DNA of 64,000 nucleotides from SIRX01 sp965214475. GTDB taxonomy: Bacteria > Actinomycetota > Rubrobacteria > Rubrobacterales > Rubrobacteraceae. The notes under the pieces were generated by a model, which had not been told where the DNA came from, did no database searches, and saw only the letters and a program-made list of their open reading frames with translations. The stretch lies in assembly GCA_965214475.1 (NCBI GenBank), contig OZ243953.1, positions 2,480,001 to 2,544,000 on the forward strand. The letters run 5' to 3'. The position numbers were made by a program, and so were the translations under genes. Numbering within the stretch: the stretch's first letter is position 1; every line of letters starts with the position of its first letter. This document shows, one piece after another, positions 52,678 to 60,758 of the stretch.

Positions 52678-53421
52678 GTGCAAGATTCCAGGAACGTGGC
52701 GCGGATCGCGTGGGCGCTCTCGGACCCCGTGCGGCTGTCGATGATGCAGGTCTTGATGGGGGGGCCGGCGGCGGTGGCGGAGCTGGTGGCGGCGACGGGC
52801 GCCTCCCAGCCCAACGTCTCCAACCACCTGAGGGTCTTGAGGGAGCATGGCCTGGTCAGGAGCGAGCGGCAGGGGAGGCAGTCGATCTACGAGATACCCG
52901 ACTCCTCCGTGGCCCAGCTCGTGGAGTCCCTGACCGCCGTGGCGGGCGGCCCACGGGCGCCGGTCTTCGGGTCGGACCCGATGGCCGAGGCCAGGACGTG
53001 CTACGACCACCTGGCCGGGAGGCTTGGGGTCGGGCTCTACGGCGCGCTCGTCGATTCGGACGCCCTGGTGCCGACCGGCGAGGTCCGCGGCGACGTGCGG
53101 GCGGGACCGGCCGCATCGAGGGTGTTCGGGGCGCTCGGGGTCGACCCGGGGGCGGTGGCGGCCGGGGCCGGGCGCCGAAGGTTCGCCTTCGCCTGCCCGG
53201 ACTGGACCGAGCGGTTGCCCCACCTCGGCGGCGCTTTGGGGGCGGCGGTATGCAAACGGTGCTTCGAGGAGGGCTGGGTACGCCGGCCGGAGGACACGCG
53301 GGCGGTGGCCCTCACGGGCGAGGGAGAACGCGCCCTGCGGGAGCGTCTGGGGTTGCGGGTCTCCCGGGTGGCCGGGACCGACCGCCCGGGAGACGGCACC
53401 GAGGAAGGGGAACGTTCTTGA
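52678..53421 (+). CDS. ArsR-type regulator with long C-terminal domain
   Basis: 247 residues from GTG at 52678. N-terminal winged HTH (about 8-85): RIAWALSDPVRLSMMQVLMG, ELVAATGASQPNVSNHLRVL (recognition helix), REHGLVRSERQGRQSIYEI. The C-terminal 150 residues are unusual in length for ArsR. They contain TCYDHLAGRLGVGLYGALV and RRPEDTRAVALTGEGERALRERLG, the pattern of actinobacterial ArsR proteins that carry a second, ligand- or effector-type domain, and CPDWTERLPHLGGALGAAVC with Cys residues. It overlaps the EamA gene by 4 bases, so it probably controls the transporter and the divergent lyase-like gene. Confidence 0.9.
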   Translation: MQDSRNVARIAWALSDPVRLSMMQVLMGGPAAVAELVAATGASQPNVSNHLRVLREHGLVRSERQGRQSIYEIPDSSVAQLVESLTAVAGGPRAPVFGSDPMAEARTCYDHLAGRLGVGLYGALVDSDALVPTGEVRGDVRAGPAASRVFGALGVDPGAVAAGAGRRRFAFACPDWTERLPHLGGALGAAVCKRCFEEGWVRRPEDTRAVALTGEGERALRERLGLRVSRVAGTDRPGDGTEEGERS

Positions 53422-54305
53422 GCCAGAAAGCACCGAAAGGCGTAGATCGGAGGGAGGCCCTGCTCGCGGGCGGCGCGGCGCTCGTGACGGTGATCCTCTG
53501 GGCCTCGGCCTTCGTGGGGATACGGGCCGCCGGGGAGGACCTGTCCCCGGGCGCGCTCTCGCTCGCCCGGCTGCTCGTCGGCAGCGCCGCGCTAGGCGCC
53601 CTGGTCCTCGTCCGGCGGGAACCGTTCCCGGCGCGGGGGGACCTTCCGGCCATCGCCGTGTGCGGGGTGCTGTGGTTCGGGCTCTACAACGTCGTGCTCA
53701 ACGCCGCCGAGCGACTGGTGGACGCGGGGACGGCCGCCATGCTGGTGGGCGTCGGCCCGGTCCTGATCGCGGTCTTCGCCGGCGTCCTGTTGGGAGAGGG
53801 CTTCCCCCATTCGCTCTTCGCCGGCTGCGCCGTGGCCTTCGCCGGGGTCGCGGTGATAGGGTTGGCGACCTCCGGGCGCGGCTTTGATGCGGGATTGGGC
53901 GCGGCGCTGTGCCTCGTCGCCGCCCTGGCTTACGCGGGCGGCGTCGTCACCCAGAAGCCCTTGCTCAGGCGCGTCTCGGCGCTGCAGGTGACGTGGCTCG
54001 CGTGCGGCGTGGGGGCGATCTCTTGCCTGCCGTTCGCGCCGGCGCTCTTGCGCGAGCTCGGGGGAGTCGACGCCTCGTCCGTGGGCTGGGCCGTGTACCT
54101 CGGAGTGTTCCCGACGGCGGTCGCCTTCACTACGTGGGCGTACGCGCTCGCGAGGACCACTGCCGGCAGGATGGGCGCTACCACCTACCTCGTCCCGCCC
54201 CTGGCCGTCCTGCAGGGGTGGCTAATCCTCGGCGAAGTGCCCCCGGCGCTCGCCCTGCTCGGCGGCGGGCTGTGCCTGGCGGGGGTGGCCGTCGCGCGGC
54301 GCTGA
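53418..54305 (+). CDS. EamA family (DMT) transporter
   Basis: 295 residues from TTG at 53418, overlapping the regulator stop (TTGA) and preceded by GAGGAAGGGGAACG. Ten membrane helices in two EamA repeats: TVILWASAFVGIRAAGEDLS (the typical WAS-AF start), LARLLVGSAALGALVL, VLNAAERLVDAGTAAMLVGV, and in the second half LVAALAYAGGVVTQKPLLRR, TTYLVPPLAVLQGWLILGE. DMT exporters move metabolites or drugs. Control by the ArsR-type gene is likely from the overlap. Confidence 0.92.
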   Translation: MSQKAPKGVDRREALLAGGAALVTVILWASAFVGIRAAGEDLSPGALSLARLLVGSAALGALVLVRREPFPARGDLPAIAVCGVLWFGLYNVVLNAAERLVDAGTAAMLVGVGPVLIAVFAGVLLGEGFPHSLFAGCAVAFAGVAVIGLATSGRGFDAGLGAALCLVAALAYAGGVVTQKPLLRRVSALQVTWLACGVGAISCLPFAPALLRELGGVDASSVGWAVYLGVFPTAVAFTTWAYALARTTAGRMGATTYLVPPLAVLQGWLILGEVPPALALLGGGLCLAGVAVARR

Positions 54306-54415
54306 GGCAAGGATCGCCCGAATACGGGGCTGCCCTCCTCCATCGAGGACCATCGGGATCGGTTCATGCCAGGCCAGCGACGGGTATGTGTCGCGGCGGC
54401 CGTGGCTAGGTTTGG

Positions 54416-54961
54416 GTGAGGCCCCGGAAAGCCCACGGTTTGTGGTGGAATCAGGGCACGTCCAACCTCCAGGTGGAGCAGATGCGAAAGCTGGACGACG
54501 CCACCCGGCTCATAGGCGGGGACGAGCGCCGGGTGGACGAAGCGTGGGCGCACGTAGGCCCGGGCCACGGCAGCCGGAAAGCCTTGAGCGCGCGGTACGT
54601 CCTCCTGAACTGCGCGCCGATGCCCTCCTTCGGCCTGTTCGAACCGAGCCTAGAGAAGGATGAGGCGGCGTGGTTCCGGGACAGGTACATCAGCAGGGAG
54701 GAGTACGACGACGGCGCGGCAGAGATAGACGACGACGTGGTCATACTCGAAGGCATGGCGGAATCCCGCACTCGCAACAGAACCCGAGACTTCTTGTGCC
54801 CGGGCACGACCGGCCATTCCGTCTGCTGCACCAGCGAGGGGCTGAAGAACGACAAGATCATCCGCCGCGTGTACGAAGACCTGCCGAGCCACGGCGAGGT
54901 CAAGCCCGACCTGTTGTTGCCCTCGGAGGATCTAGACCCGCACCCCTCGACTGGCCGCTAG
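54416..54961 (+). CDS. Hypothetical protein
   Basis: Open frame of 181 residues with coding-like third-position GC. A possible internal start is the ATG at 54482 (MRKLDDATRLIGG). Segments such as RYVLLNCAPMPSFGLFEPSL, WFRDRYISREEYDDGAAEID and DDVVILEGMAESRTR suggest a soluble acidic protein; two Cys lie in VCCTSEGL. I do not recognise it. It could be a truncated gene: it ends 33 bases before a MITE. The opposite-strand frame looks like a shadow. Confidence 0.45.
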   Translation: MRPRKAHGLWWNQGTSNLQVEQMRKLDDATRLIGGDERRVDEAWAHVGPGHGSRKALSARYVLLNCAPMPSFGLFEPSLEKDEAAWFRDRYISREEYDDGAAEIDDDVVILEGMAESRTRNRTRDFLCPGTTGHSVCCTSEGLKNDKIIRRVYEDLPSHGEVKPDLLLPSEDLDPHPSTGR

Positions 54962-54993
54962 AAGAGGCCCGTCGAGACCTCGCCAGCAACTCT

Positions 54994-55167
54994 GGGCTCT
55001 GTCGCATTCTTGGTGAAGAAGGCCCGGGATCGACCGAGGCGCCCGGATGAGGGATTGATCGCAGCACGGTAGCAACAGGTTGCTACCGCTTGACAGCCTT
55101 CTGAAGACGCTTGAGTGACCGATTCGGGGTTCGATTTCTTCTATTCACCAAAAGATCGACAGAGCCC
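54994..55167. mobile_element. MITE 1 with ISL3-type ends
   Basis: 174 bp. Left end 54994-55017 (GGGCTCTGTCGCATTC...TTGGTGAA) and right end 55144-55167 (inverted) match at 20 of 24 positions, and both match the ends of the ISL3 element at 11052-13428. Flanked by AACTCT on both sides (54988-54993 and 55168-55173). No coding capacity. An internal perfect hairpin GGTAGCAAC-AG-GTTGCTACC lies at 55068-55087. Confidence 0.8.
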
Positions 55168-55345
55168 AACTCTGCAACGTATAGGCGGAGCCAAGGTTGG
55201 CAGAAACTCATTCGGAAATTTCACGGCTCTCCAGAGGCTAGAATATGCAACCGGAGTGAATAACTATATTGCCTTAGTTATAAGTTGGCACAAAGGCAAG
55301 TCACCAGAGTGCCTACCGTCATGGGTTTCGACCCGTAGATAAAAT
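55168..55345. repeat. Intergenic repeat, copy 3
   Basis: Begins AACTCTGCAACGTATAGGCG right at the MITE end, as at 13429. Further shared blocks with copy 1: GGAAATTTCACG, GAATATGCA, GAATAACTATA, CACCAGAGTG/AACCAGAGTG. No gene. Confidence 0.6.
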
Positions 55346-55576
55346 CGACGCGTGGAAATTCGAGACACTTAGCGCTCGCCTTCCGTAACGTACGATTCTG
55401 CGCCAGTGCTACCTGTAGTCCAGCCCTCACTACTCTCACGAATCATCCCGTAGACTCATGCACGTTCCTTCCCAGGACCGATGGCGCAGCCGTCGCCGGA
55501 GGCTAAGGTTCTTATAACGAAGACCCGTCGAGGGAGGTTATCGAAGTTATGCTCAAGCAGGTTGGGTGATCGCGCC

Positions 55577-55999
55577 ATGGAGAAAAGCCGGATGATATCC
55601 GAGGTCTCGGTGGTCCGTCTGAACGTCTTGCGGGCGTATTACGCACTGATGGCGTTCGGCACGATGATGGTGTTCTGGCCTGACCTGCTGTCTCATACAA
55701 ACGATTGGGGCATACGCGCAGGCGCGCAATACAGTCTCCTTGGCGCCATCGCTCCTTTGGCTTTACTGGGGCTGCACTATCCGCTGAAGATGCTCCCTCT
55801 AATTGTTTATGAATTTCTTTGGAAGGCGTTGTGGTTCGTCTTCATTGCCGCCCCCCTATGGCGGAATGGCCAAATGACCGAGGATGTCTGGGCCAACGTA
55901 TTCGCTTGTAGCATTGCCATTGTACTGACGCCGTTCGTCATGCCGTGGCGCTATTTCTGGCAAACCTATGTCACAGCGCAGGCGGAGCGCTGGCGATAA
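55577..55999 (+). CDS. Small multi-pass membrane protein
   Basis: 140 residues from ATG at 55577; an upstream open frame has no ribosome site. Four hydrophobic helices: LNVLRAYYALMAFGTMMVFW, YSLLGAIAPLALLGLHYPLK, IVYEFLWKALWFVFIAAPLW and ANVFACSIAIVLTPFVMPWR. Composition and codon choice are less GC-rich than the flanking genes, which suggests separate origin. Layout similar to proteobacterial small membrane proteins of unknown function. Lies between two MITEs. Confidence 0.6.
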   Translation: MEKSRMISEVSVVRLNVLRAYYALMAFGTMMVFWPDLLSHTNDWGIRAGAQYSLLGAIAPLALLGLHYPLKMLPLIVYEFLWKALWFVFIAAPLWRNGQMTEDVWANVFACSIAIVLTPFVMPWRYFWQTYVTAQAERWR

Positions 56000-56402
56000 C
56001 GGCCGCTTCAGGTCGGTCCTGTTTCATTGCCGACCGACCTCCCCGTCAAACCGCCGCATGCCGGCGTCCTCTCGGAGACTCCGGTCTGTTGTGCTCGCTC
56101 CGGAACAGAACTACCGAAGAGTGCCAGTGGCCTCAGTTGTTCGTATCTTTTCTTTGCTCCTCTGCAGTACAGAGAAGCTCAAGCTGCTCCCAGGCAAGCT
56201 CGTTGCCACATTCACTCGTAGGATCTATGCGCTGTCTTCTCTTCCGTTGTCCCATGCTTCCCCTCCAGAGAATATTGTGTAGGAAGGGAATGATGCCATG
56301 AGTTGCGGTTTACAGCTAGTTCAGGTGTTTCCTATTTTTCGCGCTTTTCAGCCTGCAAAGGCGTTCTGCCAACCCTCGCTCCGCCTATACGTTGCAAGGT
56401 TT
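56000..56402. other. Non-coding stretch between membrane gene and MITE 2
   Basis: No gene supported. The end (56360-56402) is an inverted, diverged copy of the flank repeat: CTGCCAACC..., GCTCCGCCTATACGTTGCAA. Confidence 0.45.
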
Positions 56403-56575
56403 GGCTCTGGTGCGCTTCTGGTGAAAGAACTGATGTCGACGGTCAAACGCTCCGCTTGAGCGGCTCGGGGACGCCGTCAAGTGGTAGCAAAGTGCTACTA
56501 GCGCGTGCCGAGCGGTCGTGGATCGGGACGTCGCGGCTCGCCGGAACCCGTCTTCACCAAGAGGCCGACTGAGCC
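56403..56575. mobile_element. MITE 2 with ISL3-type ends, inverted copy
   Basis: 173 bp between GGCTCTGGTGCG...CTGGTGAA (56403-56425) and TTCACCAAGAGG...GAGCC (56553-56575); the ends match at 16 of 23. The inside resembles MITE 1 read on the other strand (GTAGCA-x-TGCTAC hairpin, then CTTGACGGC and CTCAAGCG at matching places). The flank repeat GCAACGTATAGGCGGAGC lies on the same relative side as in MITE 1. Confidence 0.7.
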
Positions 56576-56639
56576 GAAGTGAGAGACCTATCGCTGGAGC
56601 AACGGTGACAGGAAAATAGGCGCAAAAGGCTCCCTACCA

Positions 56640-57020
56640 TTACACAAACAGCGTAGAAATGGGACGCAGACACCACTGACCATCTATTGAACCCGTCAAG
56701 CCAGCTCCAGCTATGTGTCTCCGACTGTATGAGTAGGTCTGCACCGTGGAGACGAGGATCTTGTAGAGCTCACGGGCTATATACCTCTTCAGGCACCGCA
56801 TCGTCTCCCTCCTGCTCTTGCCCTCGGCGGTGCGCCTCTCGGCGTAGGCGCGGGTGCGCTCGTCGCGGCTCAGACGCTCCGCGGCGACCACGTGAACCGC
56901 CCGGTTGGCGTCGCGGTTGCCGCGGCGGTTGAGGCGGAACCTCACCACCTTGCCCGAGGAGGCCGGGATCGTTGCGACGCCGCACATGTGGGCGAAGGCG
57001 GCCTCGCTCTTGAGGCGCTG
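56640..57020 (-). pseudogene. IS110-type transposase, C-terminal fragment
   Basis: From about 57020 the minus strand encodes RLKSEAAFAHMCGVATIPASS, RFRLNRRGNRDANRAVHVVA, RRETMRCLKRYIARELYKIL, the Transposase_20 end of an IS110 protein. It is similar to the C-terminal half of the element at 9.7 kb but clearly diverged. The N-terminal half is missing; the fragment starts abruptly next to unrelated sequence. Confidence 0.85.
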
Positions 57021-57113
57021 GGATGGGAAGAATTACCCGGACCGGCGATCAAATTCCGCAAATGATGCTGTAGGGTTGCTTAGCGGCAATCGGCTGCGGC
57101 CTCGGGCCGCCTA

Positions 57114-57602
57114 CTACCGTACTCTAGCAGGCCCTCGTTCGTGCGGGATGGGATCCAACGAGCTCGGAGCGCCGCCTGGGTAGAGGCTGTGGGCCAGATC
57201 TTTGAGAGCCTCCTCAAGACGGTCAGAGGGCGTCCTCTCCAGCCCGGCGACGGTTTCCTCGGCGAGCCGCAGCCAGATCTCGTGCAGGTGCGGGATGAGG
57301 GCGCGGCCTTCGTCGGTGAGCTCGACGACGACCGCTCTGTTGTCGCTGGAGGAGCGACGCCGGGCGATGAGCCCGGCCTCCTCCAGCTTTTTGGCCATTA
57401 GCGTGACACTCGGCGGCTCGCAGCCCGCGCCCGCGGCGAGCTGGACCTGGGTGCGGGGCCCGTGGGCATGGAGCTCCATCAGCAACACCTCCTGGCCGGC
57501 GTGCAGCCCGAGCTTGGCTAGGTGCGCGCCGGCCAGCGCGCGGTGCTTCAGCGTGATCAGACGGATCGCGCGGTTGATGACGTCTGCTTGCTCAAAGTCC
57601 AC
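57114..57602 (-). CDS. MarR family transcriptional regulator
   Basis: 162 residues. Winged HTH: GLHAGQEVLLMELHAHGPRT, QLAAGAGCEPPSVTLMAKKL (recognition helix), EEAGLIARRRSSSDNRAVVV and ELTDEGR (wing). The SDNRAV in the wing is the typical DxR motif. The divergent palindrome at 57627-57644, the SDR remnant and the MFS gene follow on the other strand. Likely repressor of the MFS gene. Different in sequence from the MarR at 29015. Confidence 0.92.
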   Translation of the reverse strand: MDFEQADVINRAIRLITLKHRALAGAHLAKLGLHAGQEVLLMELHAHGPRTQVQLAAGAGCEPPSVTLMAKKLEEAGLIARRRSSSDNRAVVVELTDEGRALIPHLHEIWLRLAEETVAGLERTPSDRLEEALKDLAHSLYPGGAPSSLDPIPHERGPARVR

Positions 57603-57626
57603 GGAGCCTCCCGGTTGACAGCCAAT

Positions 57627-57644
57627 TAATTATGTGCATAATTA
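57627..57644. promoter_or_regulatory. MarR-type operator
   Basis: Perfect palindrome TAATTATG-TG-CATAATTA, 24 bases upstream of the MarR start. AACAATTATGAGACTAACTG about 12 bases further may be a second, half site. The AT-rich palindrome in a GC-rich region is typical for MarR-family binding sites. Confidence 0.75.
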
Positions 57645-57706
57645 TTACGCAACTAACAATTATGAGACTAACTGTTTACAGGCAGTCTACCACGGGGAGG
57701 GCACTC

Positions 57707-57895
57707 ATGGTTGATCGAGAAAAGTTCGCCGTCGTCACCGATGCTTTGCGCGGCGTGGGACGCGCCGTGGCCGGGCGTCTGGGGCATGGTGACGGCGTAG
57801 CCGTGAACCACTGCCCGGAACACGGAAATGTGCGCGTGAGGGCCGCGGGGGTCGGCGGCCGGCCGCGGGAAGAGTCCGCCGAGGTTGCACGATGA
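57707..57895 (+). pseudogene. Remnant of a short-chain dehydrogenase, N terminus only
   Basis: 62 codons from ATG at 57707 after GGGGAGGGCACTC. FAVVTDALRGVGRAVAGRLG is the decayed Rossmann start of a 3-oxoacyl-reductase-like SDR (the normal TGASRGIGRA has become TDALRGVGRA), followed by GVAVNH and then unrelated residues. The stop overlaps the MFS start (ATGA). The ribosome site and the coupling to the MFS gene are intact, so the fragment may now work as a translated leader. Confidence 0.6.
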
Positions 57896-59346
57896 ACGAC
57901 GGGAGAGAGTCGAACAGGAGCGCAAGCCCTGCTTCCGCCCGGCTCTTTCTGCCGGTGGCGGCTTCGGCTGCTTTCGTCGCGGTGGCGACGGCCACGATGG
58001 TCAACGTCATGATACCCGCCATGAGAGAAGAGTTCGGCGCCTCCGAAGCGCAGGTGGGGTGGGTGGTGACCGGCTTCACGCTCGTTATGGCCATCGGCGT
58101 GCCGCTCTACGGTAGGATCTCGGACTTCTTTAGCCTCAGGCGCGTTTTCTCTTTAGCGCTCCTGGTGTACGCGGCGGGGGGTCTCGTCTGCGCGCTTGCC
58201 CCGACCCTTCCCGTGCTGGTGCTCGGGCGCATGGTGCAGGCGGCGGGGGACGCGGCCATACCCGCGCTCGCGTTCGTCGCCGTGGCGAAGGTGCTGCCGG
58301 CCGGAGAGCGGGGCGGCGCCATGGGGATCATCGGCTTCAGCATCGGCGTCGGGGCGGCGTCGGGACCGATAATGGGAGGGATCGTCGGGCAGTTCCTCGG
58401 CTGGCGCTCCCTCTTCTACGGCTCGCTCCTGTTGATGCTGCTCCTGATACCTTTCGCCCTGCGCGTACTCCCGGACGGCGCCTCGGAAGGCGAGCGGCAC
58501 TTCGACCTGGCGGGTGGTATCTTGCTCGGCCTGGCGGCGGGGCTATTCCTGTTCGGCATAACGCAGGGGCAGGAAGCAGGGTTCGCCTCGGTTGCCTCGT
58601 GGGGCAGCTTCCTGGGATCCGCGCTTGCCGGGACGTGCTTCGCTTGGCGCATCGCCAATGCCTCCTACCCGTTCGTGTCCCCGACGCTCTTCAAGAACAA
58701 AGCGTACGTGGCCACGATAATCGTCGGGTTCTTCGCGATGCTCGCCAACGTCTCGATGATGGTCTTCGTCCCGCTGCTCATCGTGGAGGTGAACGGACTC
58801 TCCGCGGGGGCGGCCGGGCTCGTGCTCACCCCGGGGGCGCTGGCGACGGCGATCCTCTCCCCGATGGCCGGAGGGCTCTCCGACCGCATCGGGGTAAGGG
58901 TTCCCGTCCTGGCGGGGCTTTCGGTGATGGGGATCTCGATCTTCTTCATCTCCGCCTTCGTCGCCGGAGCATCGCCGGTGCTCGTCTCGGCGGGGGCGCT
59001 GGGTTTCGGCGTCGGGTTCGCCTTCGCCAACACCGCGGCCACCAACGCCGCGGCAAACGCGCTTTCGGGCGAAGAGGTCGGGGCGGGCATGGGCATCTTC
59101 CAGGGCCTGTACTTCCTCGGCGCCGGAACAGGACCGGCGCTCGTCGGGGCGTTCCTGGCGGCGCGCAGGGAGTCCGGCTCGGAGGCCATAAACCCCCTGT
59201 ACGTGCTGGATGCCGCTCCCTTTTCCGACGCCTTCCTGACAATAGCCGCCGCCGTGACGCTCGCTCTGGTGGCGGCACTCGGTCTGAGCGGCAGCGCCAA
59301 AGGAGGTAGGGAAAGCGAGCAAATCGTGGAAGGAGAGATGGGATGA
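57892..59346 (+). CDS. MFS drug-type efflux transporter (DHA2-like), paralogue
   Basis: 484 residues, 14 helices, same motifs as the transporter at 29658: VGWVVTGFTLVMAIGVPLYG, RISDFFSLRRVF (motif A), GRMVQAAGDAAIPALAFVAV, FSIGVGAASGPIMGGIVG, GGLSDRIGVRVPVLAG and EEVGAGMGIFQGLYFLGAGT. Start ATG overlaps the upstream SDR remnant. Expected to export drugs or toxic hydrophobic compounds under control of the adjacent MarR. Confidence 0.92.
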   Translation: MNDGRESNRSASPASARLFLPVAASAAFVAVATATMVNVMIPAMREEFGASEAQVGWVVTGFTLVMAIGVPLYGRISDFFSLRRVFSLALLVYAAGGLVCALAPTLPVLVLGRMVQAAGDAAIPALAFVAVAKVLPAGERGGAMGIIGFSIGVGAASGPIMGGIVGQFLGWRSLFYGSLLLMLLLIPFALRVLPDGASEGERHFDLAGGILLGLAAGLFLFGITQGQEAGFASVASWGSFLGSALAGTCFAWRIANASYPFVSPTLFKNKAYVATIIVGFFAMLANVSMMVFVPLLIVEVNGLSAGAAGLVLTPGALATAILSPMAGGLSDRIGVRVPVLAGLSVMGISIFFISAFVAGASPVLVSAGALGFGVGFAFANTAATNAAANALSGEEVGAGMGIFQGLYFLGAGTGPALVGAFLAARRESGSEAINPLYVLDAAPFSDAFLTIAAAVTLALVAALGLSGSAKGGRESEQIVEGEMG

Positions 59347-59522
59347 ACGGCGCACTATCTGGAATGGTCGAGCGAGATGTGCTCGGCCGGTCCGACAGCA
59401 GGACGTGCGGGACGTACTGGTCTATCTCACCCGGCCTGCGGCCTCGTCGTCACCGTCGGAGGTGAGAGCCCACAAAGCGAACCCCATCCAAGAACACGAA
59501 TCACCCCGAAAGGAGCAGCTTG

Positions 59523-60404
59523 ATGTCAGAGAGACAGAACGCACAACGCCCGATCCTCGTGAGCGGGGCGACGGGCCACCAGGGGGGCGCGGTGGCCCAA
59601 AGCCTCCTAGGGCGAGGGTTCAGCGTGCGGGCACTCACCCGCGACCCCGAGAAGCCCGCGGCCCGGGCTCTGGCCGAGCGAGGCGCCGAGGTCGTCCAAG
59701 GTGACCTCAACGACCGCAATTCCATCGACCGGGCGATCGAAGGCGCCTACGGCGTGTTCTCGGTGCAGAACTTCTTCGAAGCCGGCTACGACGACGAGAT
59801 CCGCCAGGGCAAGGCGCTCGCCGACGCCGCGAAGGCGTCGGGTGTGGGACATCTCGTCTACAGCTCCGCGGGCAGCGCCCACCGTAATACCGGCATCCCG
59901 CAGTTCGAGAGCAAGCGGGAAGTCGAGGAGCACGTGCGCGGGGTCTCGCTCCCCTACACCATCCTGCGGCCGGTCGGCTTCATGCAGAACTGGGAATGGA
60001 TGCGGGATCAGATCATCTCCGGCACTCTCGCCCAACCGCTCGACCCGGACAAGCCCCTCCAGCAGGTGAACGTCGAGGACATCGGGGTTTTCGCGGCGAT
60101 GGCCTTCGAAGACCCGGAGCGTTGGACTTCTCGCGAGATAGACCTCGCGGGGGACGAGCTGACCATGCCCCAGATGGCCGAGACGTTCGGCCGCGTTGCC
60201 GGCCGTGAGGTGGGCTACTCCCAGGTTCCCTGGGATCGGTATCGCGAGGCGATGGGCGAGGAGTTCACCGCCATGAATCGGTGGTTCAACGAGGTGGGCT
60301 ACGAGGCAGACATCCCCGCTCTGCGAGGAGAGTATCCGGAGCTTTCCACCCTAGAGCACTATCTGCGAGCCCACGGCTGGGAAGGTGCGGCTAGCCCTGG
60401 ATAA
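59523..60404 (+). CDS. NmrA-like NAD(P)-binding protein
   Basis: 293 residues from ATG at 59523 (AAGGAGCAGCTTG upstream). NADP-binding start ILVSGATGHQGGAVAQSLL (GxxGxxG), cofactor loop ALTRDPEKPA, then GDLNDRNSIDRAIEGAYGVF, HLVYSSAGSAHRNTG, ILRPVGFMQNWEWM and VNVEDIGVFAAMAFED. Family of NmrA/HSCARG redox sensors and isoflavone-reductase-like enzymes. Ser is present but the catalytic Tyr-x-x-x-Lys is replaced (FESKREVEEH), as in sensor-type members. It stands 176 bases after the MFS gene. Confidence 0.92.
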   Translation: MSERQNAQRPILVSGATGHQGGAVAQSLLGRGFSVRALTRDPEKPAARALAERGAEVVQGDLNDRNSIDRAIEGAYGVFSVQNFFEAGYDDEIRQGKALADAAKASGVGHLVYSSAGSAHRNTGIPQFESKREVEEHVRGVSLPYTILRPVGFMQNWEWMRDQIISGTLAQPLDPDKPLQQVNVEDIGVFAAMAFEDPERWTSREIDLAGDELTMPQMAETFGRVAGREVGYSQVPWDRYREAMGEEFTAMNRWFNEVGYEADIPALRGEYPELSTLEHYLRAHGWEGAASPG

Positions 60405-60758
60405 GCCGGAAGTTCGGCCGAAGGAGATAGGCGGCTACGCCAACGGCGTCGACGAGTCGCGCTCTCGATCTCGTCGGTCTGATCGTCGCTCCCGCTCTCG
60501 CCGGCCGCACCGCCCGATGCCAGACAACGGTTCAACTTCCACCTTGCTTCACGTGGAGAATGCCGTTAAGGGGCTATGGAGCAGACCGACACACGAATCC
60601 TGCGACGCATGGCCGGTGCAAGGAAGACGGGGGCGGGCCGCCGAACGACCGGCTCGCGCCCCCGCCGGCCGGGGTGTTACGCTCGCGTCGGCGTCGCGCG
60701 CCGGTGGCGGGCAGCACCGAGCGCGGAGGCGCCGTACCGAAAGTAACCGTCTTGAAAG
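60405..60758. other. 350-base gap before the IS110 element
   Basis: No gene supported. It holds a 45-bp stretch (60516-60560) that recurs with about ten differences at 62545-62589, upstream of the IS701 remnant; perhaps a solitary IS end. Confidence 0.4.

Noticed and set aside
52521..53417. N-terminal extension of the EamA frame by about 300 codons
   Set aside because: This part is an Arg/Gly-rich shadow of the ArsR-type gene in another frame; the transporter pattern begins only after the TTG at 53418.
55128..55143. GGGTTCGAT as a tRNA T-loop
   Set aside because: No acceptor or anticodon stem can be drawn around it and it lies inside the MITE.
55115..55342. Open frame of 75 codons across the MITE end
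   Set aside because: It runs through the terminal repeat and flank repeat, has no ribosome site and no coding character.
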